From NCBI RefSeq assembly GCF_010669305.1, contig NZ_CP048649.1, positions 3,162,001 through 3,226,000 on the forward strand: a stretch of DNA of 64,000 bases, read 5' to 3'. The notes beneath the pieces are model-generated. The model was not told the DNA's origin. It was given only the letters and a program-made list of their open reading frames with translations, and did no database searches. The position numbers and the translations under genes are program-made. The stretch is from Aminipila butyrica. Its GTDB lineage: Bacteria > Bacillota > Clostridia > Peptostreptococcales > Anaerovoracaceae. Of the stretch, positions 43,359 to 52,682 are shown piece by piece; the stretch's first letter is position 1; each line of letters begins with the position of its first letter.

Positions 43359-45195
43359 CGACAAGCAACTAGATATAAACACCCCTACTGATTACGATCT
43401 GGCGGAAGTCCCTAAACACACCCTGCCCACACTGAAACGGCTGCTGGGCCTGCTGGCTGCTCAGAAAAAATCCCTGATTATTCTGTTGACATCTGTGCTG
43501 ACCGGCATTGCTCTTTATTCTGCGACCCCGTTGATCATGGGTGTTGCCATTGACCGGCTGGTAAATCACATTCGCCTCCAAGGCATCACGGGAAACGTAG
43601 AAGCCCTAGGGTCCATCTTAGGCCCGCCATTACTGATTTTGCTGGCAGCTTATTCCCTTAGTTCCCTGTTTTCTTTTATCCAGGAATACACCATGGCCAG
43701 CGTAGGGGAAACTCTAGTACTGTCCATAAGGAAACAGATGAGTGAAAAGATTAACAAACTGCCTCTAGGCTATTACGATTCCAAACAGACCGGTGAATTA
43801 TTGAGCCGTGTCACCAACGACCTGGATCGGGTAGCTGAGGTGTTGACCACGGGCGCTTCTCAATTTATCAACGCAGTGGTCACCATTACCCTCAGCGTCG
43901 GCCTCATGCTTCTTCTTCACCCCTTGCTGACAATTCTTATCCTGCTGTCCATGGCTGCCAGCCTTTGGGCCGCCAGCTGGATTGCCGGTAAAAATTTTCA
44001 GGTAGCTTCGGAGAATCAGACAGTACTAGGAGAGCTCAACGGCAAAATTGAAGAATTCTATTCTGGAAATTTAATCCTCAAGAGTTTCAACCAGCAAGAG
44101 GAAGCCGCGCGAATTGTGGAAGAAATCAGTCAACGGCAGTACCAAGTCAGCAAAAAAGCCCAATTTCTGCTGTACGCCATCTATCCGATCATCCGTTTCT
44201 TAACTCAAACCGGCTTCGTGATGACGGCTATCGTCGGCGGCATCTTCGTGGTTCGAGGTACGCTGACCATTGGCACCGTGCAGGCATTTTTGCAGTACGT
44301 CAATCAGATTTCCGAGCCCATCACTCAATCCTCTTATTTCATCAATTCCCTGCAGACGGGACTGGCTTCAGCAGAACGCGTTTTTGAATTTCTCGACGAG
44401 AAGGAGGAGAACCCAGATACCACTGACTTTGAGCCGGTGACCGCTCCAAAGGGTACGGTGGAGTTTCAGCATGTCCGCTTCGGCTACCACCCAGACTCCC
44501 TATTGATGAAGGATATTAGTTTCTCGGTCAATGCCAATGAGATGGTAGCGATCGTCGGCCCTACAGGAGCAGGCAAGACCACCTTGGTCAATCTGCTCAT
44601 GCGGTTTTACGAGTTAAATGGCGGGAAAATCTGTATCGATGGAGTAGACATCCACAGTCTGCCAAAAAAAGAACTGCGAAAGCTGATTGGTATCGTCCTT
44701 CAAGATACCTGGCTGTTTAAAGGTACCATTGCCCAAAATATCGCCTACGGCAGAATGGACGCCACTCAAAAGGAAATCGTCCAAGCGGCAAAAGCTGCTC
44801 GCTGTGACCATTTTATCCGCACGCTGGAACATGGATATGATACCATCCTCTCCAGTGAGGACAGCAGTATATCCCAGGGCCAAATGCAGCTTTTGACCAT
44901 AGCCCGGGCCATCCTGGCAGACCCTGCGCTGATGATTCTGGACGAAGCCACCTCCAGCGTGGATACCAGAACGGAAACAGAGATTCAAAAAGCCATGTCC
45001 TATGTCATGAAAGGAAAAACGAGTTTTGTTATTGCTCACCGCCTGTCCACCATCAAGTCAGCAGATTTGATTCTGGTCATGAAGGACGGAAACATTATCG
45101 AAAAAGGCACCCATGATGAGCTGCTCAGCGGAGACACCTTCTATGCAGACTTGTACAACAGCCAGTTTACCGCCCCAAGCAATAGCACAAATTAA
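43348..45195 (+). CDS. ABC exporter half-transporter B
   Basis: Partner half transporter, 615 residues from ATG 43348, 8 bases after AAAGGAGG and overlapping the end of subunit A; a reading from 43240 lies within subunit A and lacks a ribosome site. Six helices (about 30-330), then an ATPase with Walker A GPTGAGKTT, Walker B LMILDEATSSVD (catalytic Glu kept) and a departed signature ISQGQMQLL in place of SGGQ. That signature would face the Asp site of subunit A, so one ATP site is competent and one degenerate. Substrate unknown. Confidence 0.92.
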   Translation: MENNDKQLDINTPTDYDLAEVPKHTLPTLKRLLGLLAAQKKSLIILLTSVLTGIALYSATPLIMGVAIDRLVNHIRLQGITGNVEALGSILGPPLLILLAAYSLSSLFSFIQEYTMASVGETLVLSIRKQMSEKINKLPLGYYDSKQTGELLSRVTNDLDRVAEVLTTGASQFINAVVTITLSVGLMLLLHPLLTILILLSMAASLWAASWIAGKNFQVASENQTVLGELNGKIEEFYSGNLILKSFNQQEEAARIVEEISQRQYQVSKKAQFLLYAIYPIIRFLTQTGFVMTAIVGGIFVVRGTLTIGTVQAFLQYVNQISEPITQSSYFINSLQTGLASAERVFEFLDEKEENPDTTDFEPVTAPKGTVEFQHVRFGYHPDSLLMKDISFSVNANEMVAIVGPTGAGKTTLVNLLMRFYELNGGKICIDGVDIHSLPKKELRKLIGIVLQDTWLFKGTIAQNIAYGRMDATQKEIVQAAKAARCDHFIRTLEHGYDTILSSEDSSISQGQMQLLTIARAILADPALMILDEATSSVDTRTETEIQKAMSYVMKGKTSFVIAHRLSTIKSADLILVMKDGNIIEKGTHDELLSGDTFYADLYNSQFTAPSNSTN

Positions 45196-45222
45196 TATTT
45201 TTGCCTATTAAAGTGGAAACAA

Positions 45223-45267
45223 AGAGACCTAACCTGCTCCCTTCCCCGGTCAGCATGTTAGGTCTCT
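45223..45267 (+). terminator. Terminator of the exporter operon
   Basis: AGAGACCTAAC (45223-45233) pairs with GTTAGGTCTCT (45257-45267), followed by CTTCC. The gap loop is 23 bases. Confidence 0.6.
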
Positions 45268-45307
45268 CTTCCATTCTTGTATATTGCTTCTTCATTTATA
45301 GTAAAAT

Positions 45308-45457
45308 TTATGCCAGTTTCTCTTGCTCCGCATTCTTCAATAATTTTCCATGAACGGCGATTAATTCCCCACAGTACGGACATCTTATATAACCCTTCTC
45401 CAAAGAAACAGCCAGATTCTCCAAGAAGTATCTCATACAATGTGTACACTTTATCAT
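45308..45457 (-). CDS. Small zinc-ribbon protein
   Basis: Forty-nine residues from ATG 45457 (MIKCTHCMRYFLENL), 8 bases after GGAGG; an ATG at 45463 is too near the ribosome site. Two CxxC pairs, CTHC at residue 4 and CPYC near residue 27, form a zinc ribbon. No partner is evident; it lies between the exporter operon and the FAD oxidoreductase. A good start site and paired cysteines support a real gene. Confidence 0.6.
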   Translation of the reverse strand: MIKCTHCMRYFLENLAVSLEKGYIRCPYCGELIAVHGKLLKNAEQEKLA

Positions 45458-45613
45458 GTTCATTTCCTCCATTCTTTTATCCCATAACACATGTTCCATA
45501 TACCACTATACACGGATATTTTCTTAAATAAAGGCTTGACTTTTTTAATCTGCCTGTCCCTGCTGAATGCAGGCGAAAAAATTTTTATTCCGTTTAAGTT
45601 CTTACCTAAAAAC

Positions 45614-45645
45614 AAAAGAGGAACTGCCGCCTCAGTCCCTCTTTT
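45614..45645 (-). terminator. Terminator after the FAD oxidoreductase gene
   Basis: Minus strand AAAAGAGGGACTG pairs with CAGTTCCTCTTTT, followed by GTTTTTAG. It lies 20 bases past the stop. Confidence 0.75.
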
Positions 45646-45663
45646 ATCTGTTTTTTTAATATG

Positions 45664-47001
45664 TTATATAATTTTCTCCTGGTATATCCCTCTCAGTCCA
45701 ACCCGGTCCACTCGTCGGCTGATTTCCTCCGAATCAATACTGTATAGTTGCTGCTCTTGCATACGCTGGAAAAATTCAGCTCCTGCAAAGGTGTATCGGT
45801 TCATAAGCCCTTCTCGGGTTTCCAGGCGCTCATTCGCATAGGCAATCAAATCTCCTACAGCCAGCTGTCGAGGCATTTCCATCGGTTTTAAACCCTTTAA
45901 GAAGCGGGCACTGTTGTATCCAGCCAGACTGCCTGTGGAAATAGCCTCTGTGTGGCCCACAAATAAGCCCGACTTTTCTCCGCCGCACAGCAGATTTTCA
46001 ATGCGTCGAACCTTCATGGTATCATCTCGTTCCGTCACCGACAAATAACGGATGGAATTACCCTTTCCTCCTGCATACGGATCCGCATAACGGGCATTTT
46101 CCAACCCCGGCACTTGGCGCAGCTTCTCCAAAGGAAAGAATGGTGTCATAATCTTCGCGTAACCCGTATCCAACAACACGATATTTTCCGCATATTCGGT
46201 GAGGGCGTATTGTTGACATACCTTTAAGTTTAGCTTCTCCTTGGCCACATCCTTTTCTGCCAGCGGAATAACCACCACACCGGTTTCATTCAGTTCTTGC
46301 TGAATCTCCTCTGACAAGGAACCCTTCTCTAACTTTCCGGATCCGCTGAAAGCGCCCCAGGCACCATCTTTCCGCATGCCCATAATGTCCATTACTCCTG
46401 CTTTTTGCGAAATGCTGACTCGAGGGCCAAAAGCAGGGCATCGGAGGATACACATACAGCATCCATTACCGTAAGCAAGGCAATTTCCCATAGGTCCCGT
46501 AGATCCTGTACACTCAATAAAAACATCCCCCTCTATGGTCTCCAGGTCTGTACTTCGCTGTCCCAGGCCTGCTCCATTGGTCACAATCAACCCTTTTATG
46601 CGCTTATGCGGTCCTTCTGACGTATGATTAAGTTCCTCTGTAACCACATCGATTACTCGCGCCACCAAGCGAATCTCCACGCCCATCTCTTGGAGCAGCC
46701 GCCGTACCTGGGGCTCCACTTTCATCACATCGTATAGACTGGCATGCTTGTGCCCGGGAAAGTCGATATTCCGATGGCGAGAGCAGTTGTCTGTTATGGA
46801 AAACAACTCCGATGCACCCAAGGCGATGTTTTCCTCCGCAGCCGTGTATCGCCCGTTATTGCGCATGATGCCGCCTACATTGCCCAAACCTAAAAGCAAA
46901 TCTGTTTTTTCCACCAGCACCACCGAAGCGCCCGCCTTCCGGGCAGCCAAAGCCGCTGCGCAGCCCGACCAGCCGCCGCCGATCACTACAACCTTATACA
47001 T
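45664..47001 (-). CDS. FAD-dependent oxidoreductase
   Basis: Flavoprotein of 445 residues. The ADP-binding motif VVIGGGWSGCAAALAARKAGASVVLVEK is at the N-terminus, GNVGGIMRNNGRY follows near 42, and a second flavin motif with GLFVGHTEAISTGSLAGYNSAR is near 365. A Cys-rich stretch CCMCILRC (near 185) suggests a metal or redox centre. It belongs to the FAD_oxidored/GidA-like group of unknown substrates. GAGGAGG lies 9 bases before the ATG. It seems monocistronic, with no clear functional neighbour. Confidence 0.75.
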   Translation of the reverse strand: MYKVVVIGGGWSGCAAALAARKAGASVVLVEKTDLLLGLGNVGGIMRNNGRYTAAEENIALGASELFSITDNCSRHRNIDFPGHKHASLYDVMKVEPQVRRLLQEMGVEIRLVARVIDVVTEELNHTSEGPHKRIKGLIVTNGAGLGQRSTDLETIEGDVFIECTGSTGPMGNCLAYGNGCCMCILRCPAFGPRVSISQKAGVMDIMGMRKDGAWGAFSGSGKLEKGSLSEEIQQELNETGVVVIPLAEKDVAKEKLNLKVCQQYALTEYAENIVLLDTGYAKIMTPFFPLEKLRQVPGLENARYADPYAGGKGNSIRYLSVTERDDTMKVRRIENLLCGGEKSGLFVGHTEAISTGSLAGYNSARFLKGLKPMEMPRQLAVGDLIAYANERLETREGLMNRYTFAGAEFFQRMQEQQLYSIDSEEISRRVDRVGLRGIYQEKII

Positions 47002-47313
47002 GAAAAAACCTCCTCTGAATGGGATTTAACTATCCACATATTAAGATATTCCCTCCAACGGGCGGTTATGTTTGCTAAAAATACCTCTTTTCTTGGACGT
47101 ATCCGTCCTTTATCAGTTGACCTACATAAAGCAATTTAGCCACTCTTTTCCTGTAAGCGTATGAAGGAAAGGGATTTTTAGTGGCATTATTGCATGTACA
47201 TGTTATAATTTCTATATGAAAAAGCGGTTCCCCCTCTTTTTCATAAGGATACAGATTGCTGATAAACTATTTCATCCATTTCTATAAGAGAAGAAGCAGA
47301 AGGGCTCAAAGTT
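47002..47313 (+). other. Intergenic leader before yibE
   Basis: No gene. TATAAT at about 47203 could be the -10 box of the yibE promoter. ATGAAAAAG pairs with CTTTTTCAT (about 47215-47244) in the predicted leader, close to the start codon, and could act as a weak attenuator. I see nothing else. Confidence 0.3.
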
Positions 47314-48459
47314 ATGCAGACTAAAAACAATATGGCCAATACGCTAGTTCAACGGGTTAGAGCCATAAAGATACAAGATATTATATTATTTCTCATCATC
47401 ATGATTGTTTTAATTTTAGGCGTCATTACAGTGTTTCATAATTATAATTGGTACGATACCACTATTGTTAAAATTGAAAAAGTGCAAAACCTCCCAGTTA
47501 ATCAATTTAATGGAGATAACACAAAAGAAAAGCATTATATTCAGAAAATAAATGGAATTATCATGAACGGAAAACACCAGGGTCAAGAGATACGTTTAAA
47601 AAACCAATATGCTTCTTCTAATGTGCTAAGTGAGGAATATAGCCCTGGCAACGAGGTCTTTATTAAGCTCCATCAAGGAAATCAGGAAGAGCTTTCTGGA
47701 TTAATCTTGGGCTTAAAAAGAGATAAATATATGTCTGTTGTGCTAGCTTTTTTTATTTTTCTGCTCGTTATGGTAACCAGAAAAAAGGCATTTTTCTCCC
47801 TCCTGTCTCTGGTAGCAAATATAGCGGTGCTCTTGATTGCTTTAGACTTCAATTACAAAGGGTACAATATATTGAGAATAAGCATTTTGCTGGTTATGTT
47901 CTTTACCTTTGCTTCCCTGCTTTTTATAAGTGGCTTTAAAAAGAAAACCCTTGCTGCGATATTATCCACATTGCTCTCCTTAGGAATTACAATCAGTCTC
48001 TATCTGATTTTTGTAAAGCTGACAGGCGGTGTGGACTATACGTACATGGAATATATTGCAGGACAAAATTATCAGTCAGAGCTGTTTATGTCTCAAATTC
48101 TGCTTGGAGGCTTAGGTGCAATCATGGATGTAGCGATTACCGAAGCTTCCGCCATGAACGAATTACTAACGATAAATGAGAATATTGCTTTAAAAGAATT
48201 AATTCAGTCTGGACGGGAAGTGGGCTTTGATATTATGGGAACCATGATTAATATCATGCTCTTTACATATGTCTGCAGCATCATTCCCATCATTGTCTTA
48301 AAATTAAAAAATGGCATTAAATTAAGTACCATTATACGATTGCAAATCCCAATGGAACTTTACGGATTCATCATCGGAAGCATCGGCGTACTCCTGGCCA
48401 TTCCCATCTCCGTATTTATTTCTATCGCTATCTTTAAAAGACGGAGGAAACTTGCATGA
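47314..48459 (+). CDS. YibE/F-family membrane protein, long subunit
   Basis: 381 residues: one N-terminal helix (about 20-40), an external domain (about 45-135) and seven or so helices to the C-terminus. The conserved YibE/F block is QILLGGLGAIMDVAITEASAMNEL (near 265) and GREVGFDIMGTMINIMLFTYV. Function is not established; the shape suggests a transporter or channel. It overlaps the next gene by ATGA. Its codon usage looks more AT-rich than the neighbouring ABC genes. Confidence 0.78.
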   Translation: MQTKNNMANTLVQRVRAIKIQDIILFLIIMIVLILGVITVFHNYNWYDTTIVKIEKVQNLPVNQFNGDNTKEKHYIQKINGIIMNGKHQGQEIRLKNQYASSNVLSEEYSPGNEVFIKLHQGNQEELSGLILGLKRDKYMSVVLAFFIFLLVMVTRKKAFFSLLSLVANIAVLLIALDFNYKGYNILRISILLVMFFTFASLLFISGFKKKTLAAILSTLLSLGITISLYLIFVKLTGGVDYTYMEYIAGQNYQSELFMSQILLGGLGAIMDVAITEASAMNELLTINENIALKELIQSGREVGFDIMGTMINIMLFTYVCSIIPIIVLKLKNGIKLSTIIRLQIPMELYGFIIGSIGVLLAIPISVFISIAIFKRRRKLA

Positions 48460-49250
48460 TTCAGCTGTTAACCATTGTTTTTCTTTTGCTATTATATTGG
48501 ATTGGTAAAGAACGGGGCCTCATCACCTTGAAGTCCCTTGGTTTTAACCTTGCCATTCTTTGTGTTTTGATTCTGCTTATGTCCCATGGCTGGAATCCGG
48601 TCCTGGTGACCTTTCCCAGTTGCCTAATCATTTGCTATATCACGTTGTTTTATCAGAATGGATGGACTGCTAAAACGATGGCCTCTTTCGCGGCTGTTCT
48701 TTTTATCCTTTCTGTTCTGTTTCTAATAGCCTACTATATTGGACAGGTATCTCATCTCGGAGGAATCAATGAAATCATGCGAAACGAGGATGAAATCGCC
48801 ATGTTGTCCCCTTATATTAACATGAATATGAACCAAATAGCTGTTTCCGTGATTATTACAGGCTTAATTGGTGCAGCTCTGGATGCATCCGTCGCGGTAG
48901 CTTCTGCCGTTTACGAGGTCTATATCAATAACAGAGATCTATGCTTAGCCAAGCTGTTCCAATCCGGGCTTCATATCGGTAGCGATGTCCTGGGGGCAAC
49001 CATGAATACACTATATTTTGCATGCTTAGGTGAATCCCTAACGCTGTTTATCCTATTTAAGAATTACCACTATACAATCCTGGAAGTAATCAACTCAAAG
49101 GCTTTTTGCCAGGAGTTTGTTATCCTTATTTTTAGCTGCACGGCCTGTATCCTGGTCATCCCACTCACTGCGGTCACCATTTCTTACATCTTAAAGAACC
49201 TGAACCGCTTTGAAAAATATCTGCTGGATGAGGAATTATTCTTTGATTGA
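48456..49250 (+). CDS. YibE/F-family membrane protein, short subunit
   Basis: 264 residues, about seven helices, lacking the external domain of its partner. The shared block is VIITGLIGAALDASVAVASAVYEV (near 130) and GSDVLGATMNTLYFACLGESL. Coupled to the long subunit by an ATGA overlap, so they probably form one membrane complex. It ends 50 bases before the convergent sigma-54 activator gene. Confidence 0.78.
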   Translation: MIQLLTIVFLLLLYWIGKERGLITLKSLGFNLAILCVLILLMSHGWNPVLVTFPSCLIICYITLFYQNGWTAKTMASFAAVLFILSVLFLIAYYIGQVSHLGGINEIMRNEDEIAMLSPYINMNMNQIAVSVIITGLIGAALDASVAVASAVYEVYINNRDLCLAKLFQSGLHIGSDVLGATMNTLYFACLGESLTLFILFKNYHYTILEVINSKAFCQEFVILIFSCTACILVIPLTAVTISYILKNLNRFEKYLLDEELFFD

Positions 49251-49301
49251 ATTAAAAAAAGAAAAGTCAGGATTTTAATATTGCTTCTGTTGTCTCTCAT
49301 C

Positions 49302-51389
49302 CTATGGCGTTTCAATGCCGTATTTCTGTTTTTTACGCATGAGCTTCGGCTGAGAAATCTGCAAGAACTCCGCCGCTTTCCTGGTAGTACCAAACTTTTT
49401 CAAAGCATATTCGATTAGCTGCCGCTCTTGCTGCTCAACAATCTTCTCAAAATTCAAAGATGCTGAATATTTAACGCTTCGCTTCAAGTCTATCACCAAA
49501 TCAGCATACAAGTTTTCATGCAAGACTTCTTGAATATCTTCTCCAGTGATTACGTGCTCCCGAACGCTGATTACCGCCCGGTGAATAAAGTTTTCCAGCT
49601 CTCGCACATTCCCCGGCCAACTATATCCTGTCAATGCTGCCAGCGCTGTAACATCCAATTCCCGATCAAGGTTGTATTGCTGGCAATAACTTTTTAGAAA
49701 AGATATCGACAAAGCAGCGATGTCCTCTCTCCGTTCCCTCAGCGGCGGCACGGTGATGGTACAGATGTTCAGCCGATAATACAGGTCTTCTCGAAACGCT
49801 CCCTGCTCCACTAGCTGTCTTAAAGGGATGTTATTGGCACAGATAACCCGCACGTTGATATGAACCGAAGTAGTTCCTCCCACTTTATAGAACTGGCTTT
49901 CCTGTAAAACCCGCAGCAGCTTGGACTGCAAGTTTAAGGACAGGGTGCCTACCTCATCTAAGAAAAGAATACCTCCGTTAGCCAGTTCAAAATAGCCCTT
50001 TTTACCGTGTGCCTGAGCTCCGGTAAAGGCACCCGCCTCATAGCCAAAAAACTCACTTTCCGCCAGATTCTCCTGAATCGTGGCACAGTTAATCTTAATG
50101 CAAGGCTTATTCTTACGAATACTGTTTTTATGAATTAAATCTAGAATCTTCTCCTTGCCCACACCAGTCTCTCCTTGAAGGATAATGTTGCAATCGTACT
50201 GGGCAATATTTAAGGCTTCGTCCACCAGGGCTTTGGTCTCTGGGCTGCTAAATACGAAATCGCCAATCCGGCCGCTCTTCTCCAAATCAGCGGCGTGGGC
50301 TTGCTTGGCGGCTTGGCGAAAGGAAATGGCCTGAGTATCATACAGCTGATTGATTCGATCCAGATCCTTTGATATGGAAAGCAATAACGACAAGGTATAA
50401 TTTTCATACCCCAAAATGAACTGGCCCAGTAGATAGGTGTCCAGTTCCTTGCTCATGCTCTCAGCGATAAGGATGGATTGGGTGTAGCTGTTTTTAATGC
50501 TAGTAAAATACAGCTGCCCCTTGTTTCGGGTTAAGAGCACGCTTAGCACCTCAGAGCCCATCACGTCTTCACAATTGATGGTCACATCGTAAGGCTGCTC
50601 TTCTTTTTCTAAAACCTCGTCTGCACATTGAACCGGTTGATCTACATTTAGGATGTAAGCAGTATTCGTCCACCGACTCAGTTCTTGTTTTACCTGCTGA
50701 GGAGTCAGTGTTCCGACACCAGCCTCATCCAAAATGACGGTCATGTAGCCGTCCGTGCCCACCGCCTGACGGATGGCCGAAACGTAGGTGATACTGGAAA
50801 CCAAGTCTTTTCCGACAATCAGATACCGCTTCCCTTTTTTGGCTATGGTATAGATGCTATACAAACTGGCCGCCTCATCAAAAGTAGCCATGGTGTAATT
50901 CAACTGCAAACTTTCCGGTATGGTTGTCATTGGGGACCCCTGAAAGGCAATTGCGTAACCGGTCACGGTCAATTCCCCGTAATTGTAGTCAATCTTGTGT
51001 ATCTTCTGAATGAAAACCGGATGAGCGGTCATCGTGGTCAGACAAAATACCGGCTGTCCAATCTTGTAGCCGGAATGTCTGGCAAATCCGCTGCCCATCT
51101 CTTCGATAATCCCGTAAAATTGCCCTGCCGTGTTGGTAAAGGGGTTATGCAGCTTTCCTCTGCGGCTGATCAGCTCCAGTATTTTTGCGATAATCTTTTC
51201 TTCGTCAAAGCTGCATTCGCTGCAGAGTTGTTGGAAACAGTCTCGTTCCAGGTGAATTCGCTCTAGGGTAATCCGGCATTCTGTCGATGATATGTCTCTA
51301 TGATTGTCCACCCTCCACGCCGTCACCGGAACGGCAGTCTTCGGTTCTATGACTCTGCTGAGTCCAAAGATGTCTTTCGTCGTCTCCAT
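49302..51389 (-). CDS. Second sigma-54 activator with a Kdd-like sensory domain
   Basis: 695-residue paralogue of the protein at 32480-34558. Residues 1-340 keep the Kdd framework: SRRGKLHNPFTNTAGQFYGIIEE (75-97) and GELTVTGYAIAFQ (138-150). The nucleotide loop is again lost (LIVGKDLVSS, 190-199). AAA+ motifs are GETGVGKE (406-413), a canonical GAFTGA (453-458) and ILFLDEVG (474-481). The Fis-type HTH reads FGTTRKAAEFLQISQPKLMRKKQKYG. GAGGAGG precedes the ATG. It is divergent from an EamA transporter with a perfect sigma-54 promoter, so that gene is the likely target; ligand probably a diamino acid or related keto acid (inference). Confidence 0.92.
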   Translation of the reverse strand: METTKDIFGLSRVIEPKTAVPVTAWRVDNHRDISSTECRITLERIHLERDCFQQLCSECSFDEEKIIAKILELISRRGKLHNPFTNTAGQFYGIIEEMGSGFARHSGYKIGQPVFCLTTMTAHPVFIQKIHKIDYNYGELTVTGYAIAFQGSPMTTIPESLQLNYTMATFDEAASLYSIYTIAKKGKRYLIVGKDLVSSITYVSAIRQAVGTDGYMTVILDEAGVGTLTPQQVKQELSRWTNTAYILNVDQPVQCADEVLEKEEQPYDVTINCEDVMGSEVLSVLLTRNKGQLYFTSIKNSYTQSILIAESMSKELDTYLLGQFILGYENYTLSLLLSISKDLDRINQLYDTQAISFRQAAKQAHAADLEKSGRIGDFVFSSPETKALVDEALNIAQYDCNIILQGETGVGKEKILDLIHKNSIRKNKPCIKINCATIQENLAESEFFGYEAGAFTGAQAHGKKGYFELANGGILFLDEVGTLSLNLQSKLLRVLQESQFYKVGGTTSVHINVRVICANNIPLRQLVEQGAFREDLYYRLNICTITVPPLRERREDIAALSISFLKSYCQQYNLDRELDVTALAALTGYSWPGNVRELENFIHRAVISVREHVITGEDIQEVLHENLYADLVIDLKRSVKYSASLNFEKIVEQQERQLIEYALKKFGTTRKAAEFLQISQPKLMRKKQKYGIETP

Positions 51390-51444
51390 AGCTCTTCCTC
51401 CTCTCTTTATTATACGTGCCTCCGCTGTTCTTGTCCACGGGTTT

Positions 51445-51491
51445 GAATCGGTTTTACACAGTTTTAAACACTATTGAATCGATATTAATTC
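51445..51491. promoter_or_regulatory. Candidate activator sites before the EamA gene
   Basis: GAATCGGTTTT (51445-51455) and GAATCGATATT (51476-51486) are direct repeats 31 bases apart, three helical turns. The second extends to the 16-base dyad GAATC-GATATT-AATTC (51476-51491), the same layout as the GAACC-N6-GGTTC sites of the first regulator. They lie 90-135 bases upstream of the -24 box. Confidence 0.5.
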
Positions 51492-51579
51492 ACCAAGTGT
51501 TTATTTATATTTGTTTGATGCATCTAATCATCCGCTAAATTTCAACACATTACAAGGTATTTTTGAATTTGCTCCATGT

Positions 51580-51594
51580 TGGCACGACACTTGC
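51580..51594 (+). promoter_or_regulatory. Sigma-54 promoter of the EamA transporter gene
   Basis: TGGCAC-GACAC-TTGC is a perfect -24/-12 element. The start should be near 51606, followed by a 35-base leader with GGAGG before ATG 51641. Confidence 0.92.
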
Positions 51595-51640
51595 GGATAA
51601 TATAGAGAATAATTCACGAGGAAATGGAGGTACTACTATT

Positions 51641-52591
51641 ATGCAAAAGAAAAAACGCAGTGAATTAATGTTGATTTTAACAGCACTCATATGGGGCACA
51701 GCCTTTGTAGCCCAACGGGCAGGAATGGAATATATTGGCCCTTTTACCTTAAACGGGCTTCGGTGTCTCTTGGGGGCCCTGGTCCTGCTGCCTGTCATCC
51801 TGATTATGGACCGACAGCAAAAACGAGAAGCAATAAAGACTGGAGCCTTGCAGCCTACTGAAGCAGAGCGCAAATCAGAAAAAAGAACGCTGATAACAGG
51901 GGGCCTAGCTTGCGGGTTGATTTTTTTCGTCTCCAGCTCCCTGCAGCAGTTGGGTATGGTCTACACCACCGCCGGAAAGGCAGGATTTATTACATCCCTA
52001 TATATTGTCATCGTGCCTATTTTAGGCATATTTCTCAAACAGAAGGTTCGCCCTGTACTATGGGCTTGCGTGGCTCTGGCCATAGGAGGGCTGTACCTGC
52101 TCTGTATTCAGGAAGGCTTTTCCATGGGTAAAGGAGATTTCCTTGTGCTGATCTGTGCCTTGGGCTTCTCCTTGCATATTCTGGCCATCGACTATTATTC
52201 CCCTAAGACCAATGGGGTTAAGCTATCCTGTGTGCAGTTTCTGGTCTGCGGCCTGATTTCCCTGCCCTGCATGTTCTTGTTTGAGACAGTCTACTGGTCC
52301 GATGTGTTGCGCTGCTGGCTTCCGCTTATCTACGCTGGCGTCATGTCTTGCGGCCTCGCCTACACCCTACAGGTAGTGGCACAAAAATACACCGAGCCTA
52401 CAGTTACATCCTTGCTCCTCAGCTTGGAATCGGTATTTGCAGTTATTGCAGGAATTATTTTGCTCCAGGAACAGATTTCCATGCGAGAAGGAGTTGGATG
52501 TATTATAATGTTTGTAGCCATCATCCTCGCACAACTTCCTGTCAAAGGAGAAGGGCTGATTAAAGAAGCGACAATGTTAAAACAGGGATAG
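51641..52591 (+). CDS. EamA/DMT-superfamily transporter
   Basis: 316-residue membrane protein with ten helices and the two EamA repeats. It starts at ATG 51641 (MQKKKRSELMLILTALIWGTAFVAQ), 8 bases after GGAGG. An in-frame ATG at 51563 is rejected because it lies upstream of the sigma-54 start site. The family includes amino acid and metabolite exporters. Control by a Kdd-like sensor suggests export or import of lysine, a diamino acid or an intermediate of its fermentation (inference). The B3/4 gene follows by 91 bases. Confidence 0.88.
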   Translation: MQKKKRSELMLILTALIWGTAFVAQRAGMEYIGPFTLNGLRCLLGALVLLPVILIMDRQQKREAIKTGALQPTEAERKSEKRTLITGGLACGLIFFVSSSLQQLGMVYTTAGKAGFITSLYIVIVPILGIFLKQKVRPVLWACVALAIGGLYLLCIQEGFSMGKGDFLVLICALGFSLHILAIDYYSPKTNGVKLSCVQFLVCGLISLPCMFLFETVYWSDVLRCWLPLIYAGVMSCGLAYTLQVVAQKYTEPTVTSLLLSLESVFAVIAGIILLQEQISMREGVGCIIMFVAIILAQLPVKGEGLIKEATMLKQG

Positions 52592-52682
52592 TCCCCTTAT
52601 CCAAAACGAGAAAAGGCAGATAATCATTTAACTGCTGATTTTATAGATAATATAAAGGAAAAGAAAGAAAAGGAGATACGCT

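Noticed and set aside
50685..51266. 193-codon plus-strand open frame
   Set aside because: Antisense to the second Kdd-like regulator without start signals.
51563..51640. N-terminal extension of the EamA transporter
   Set aside because: The extra 26 codons span the sigma-54 promoter and precede the expected transcript start; the GGAGG site belongs to ATG 51641.
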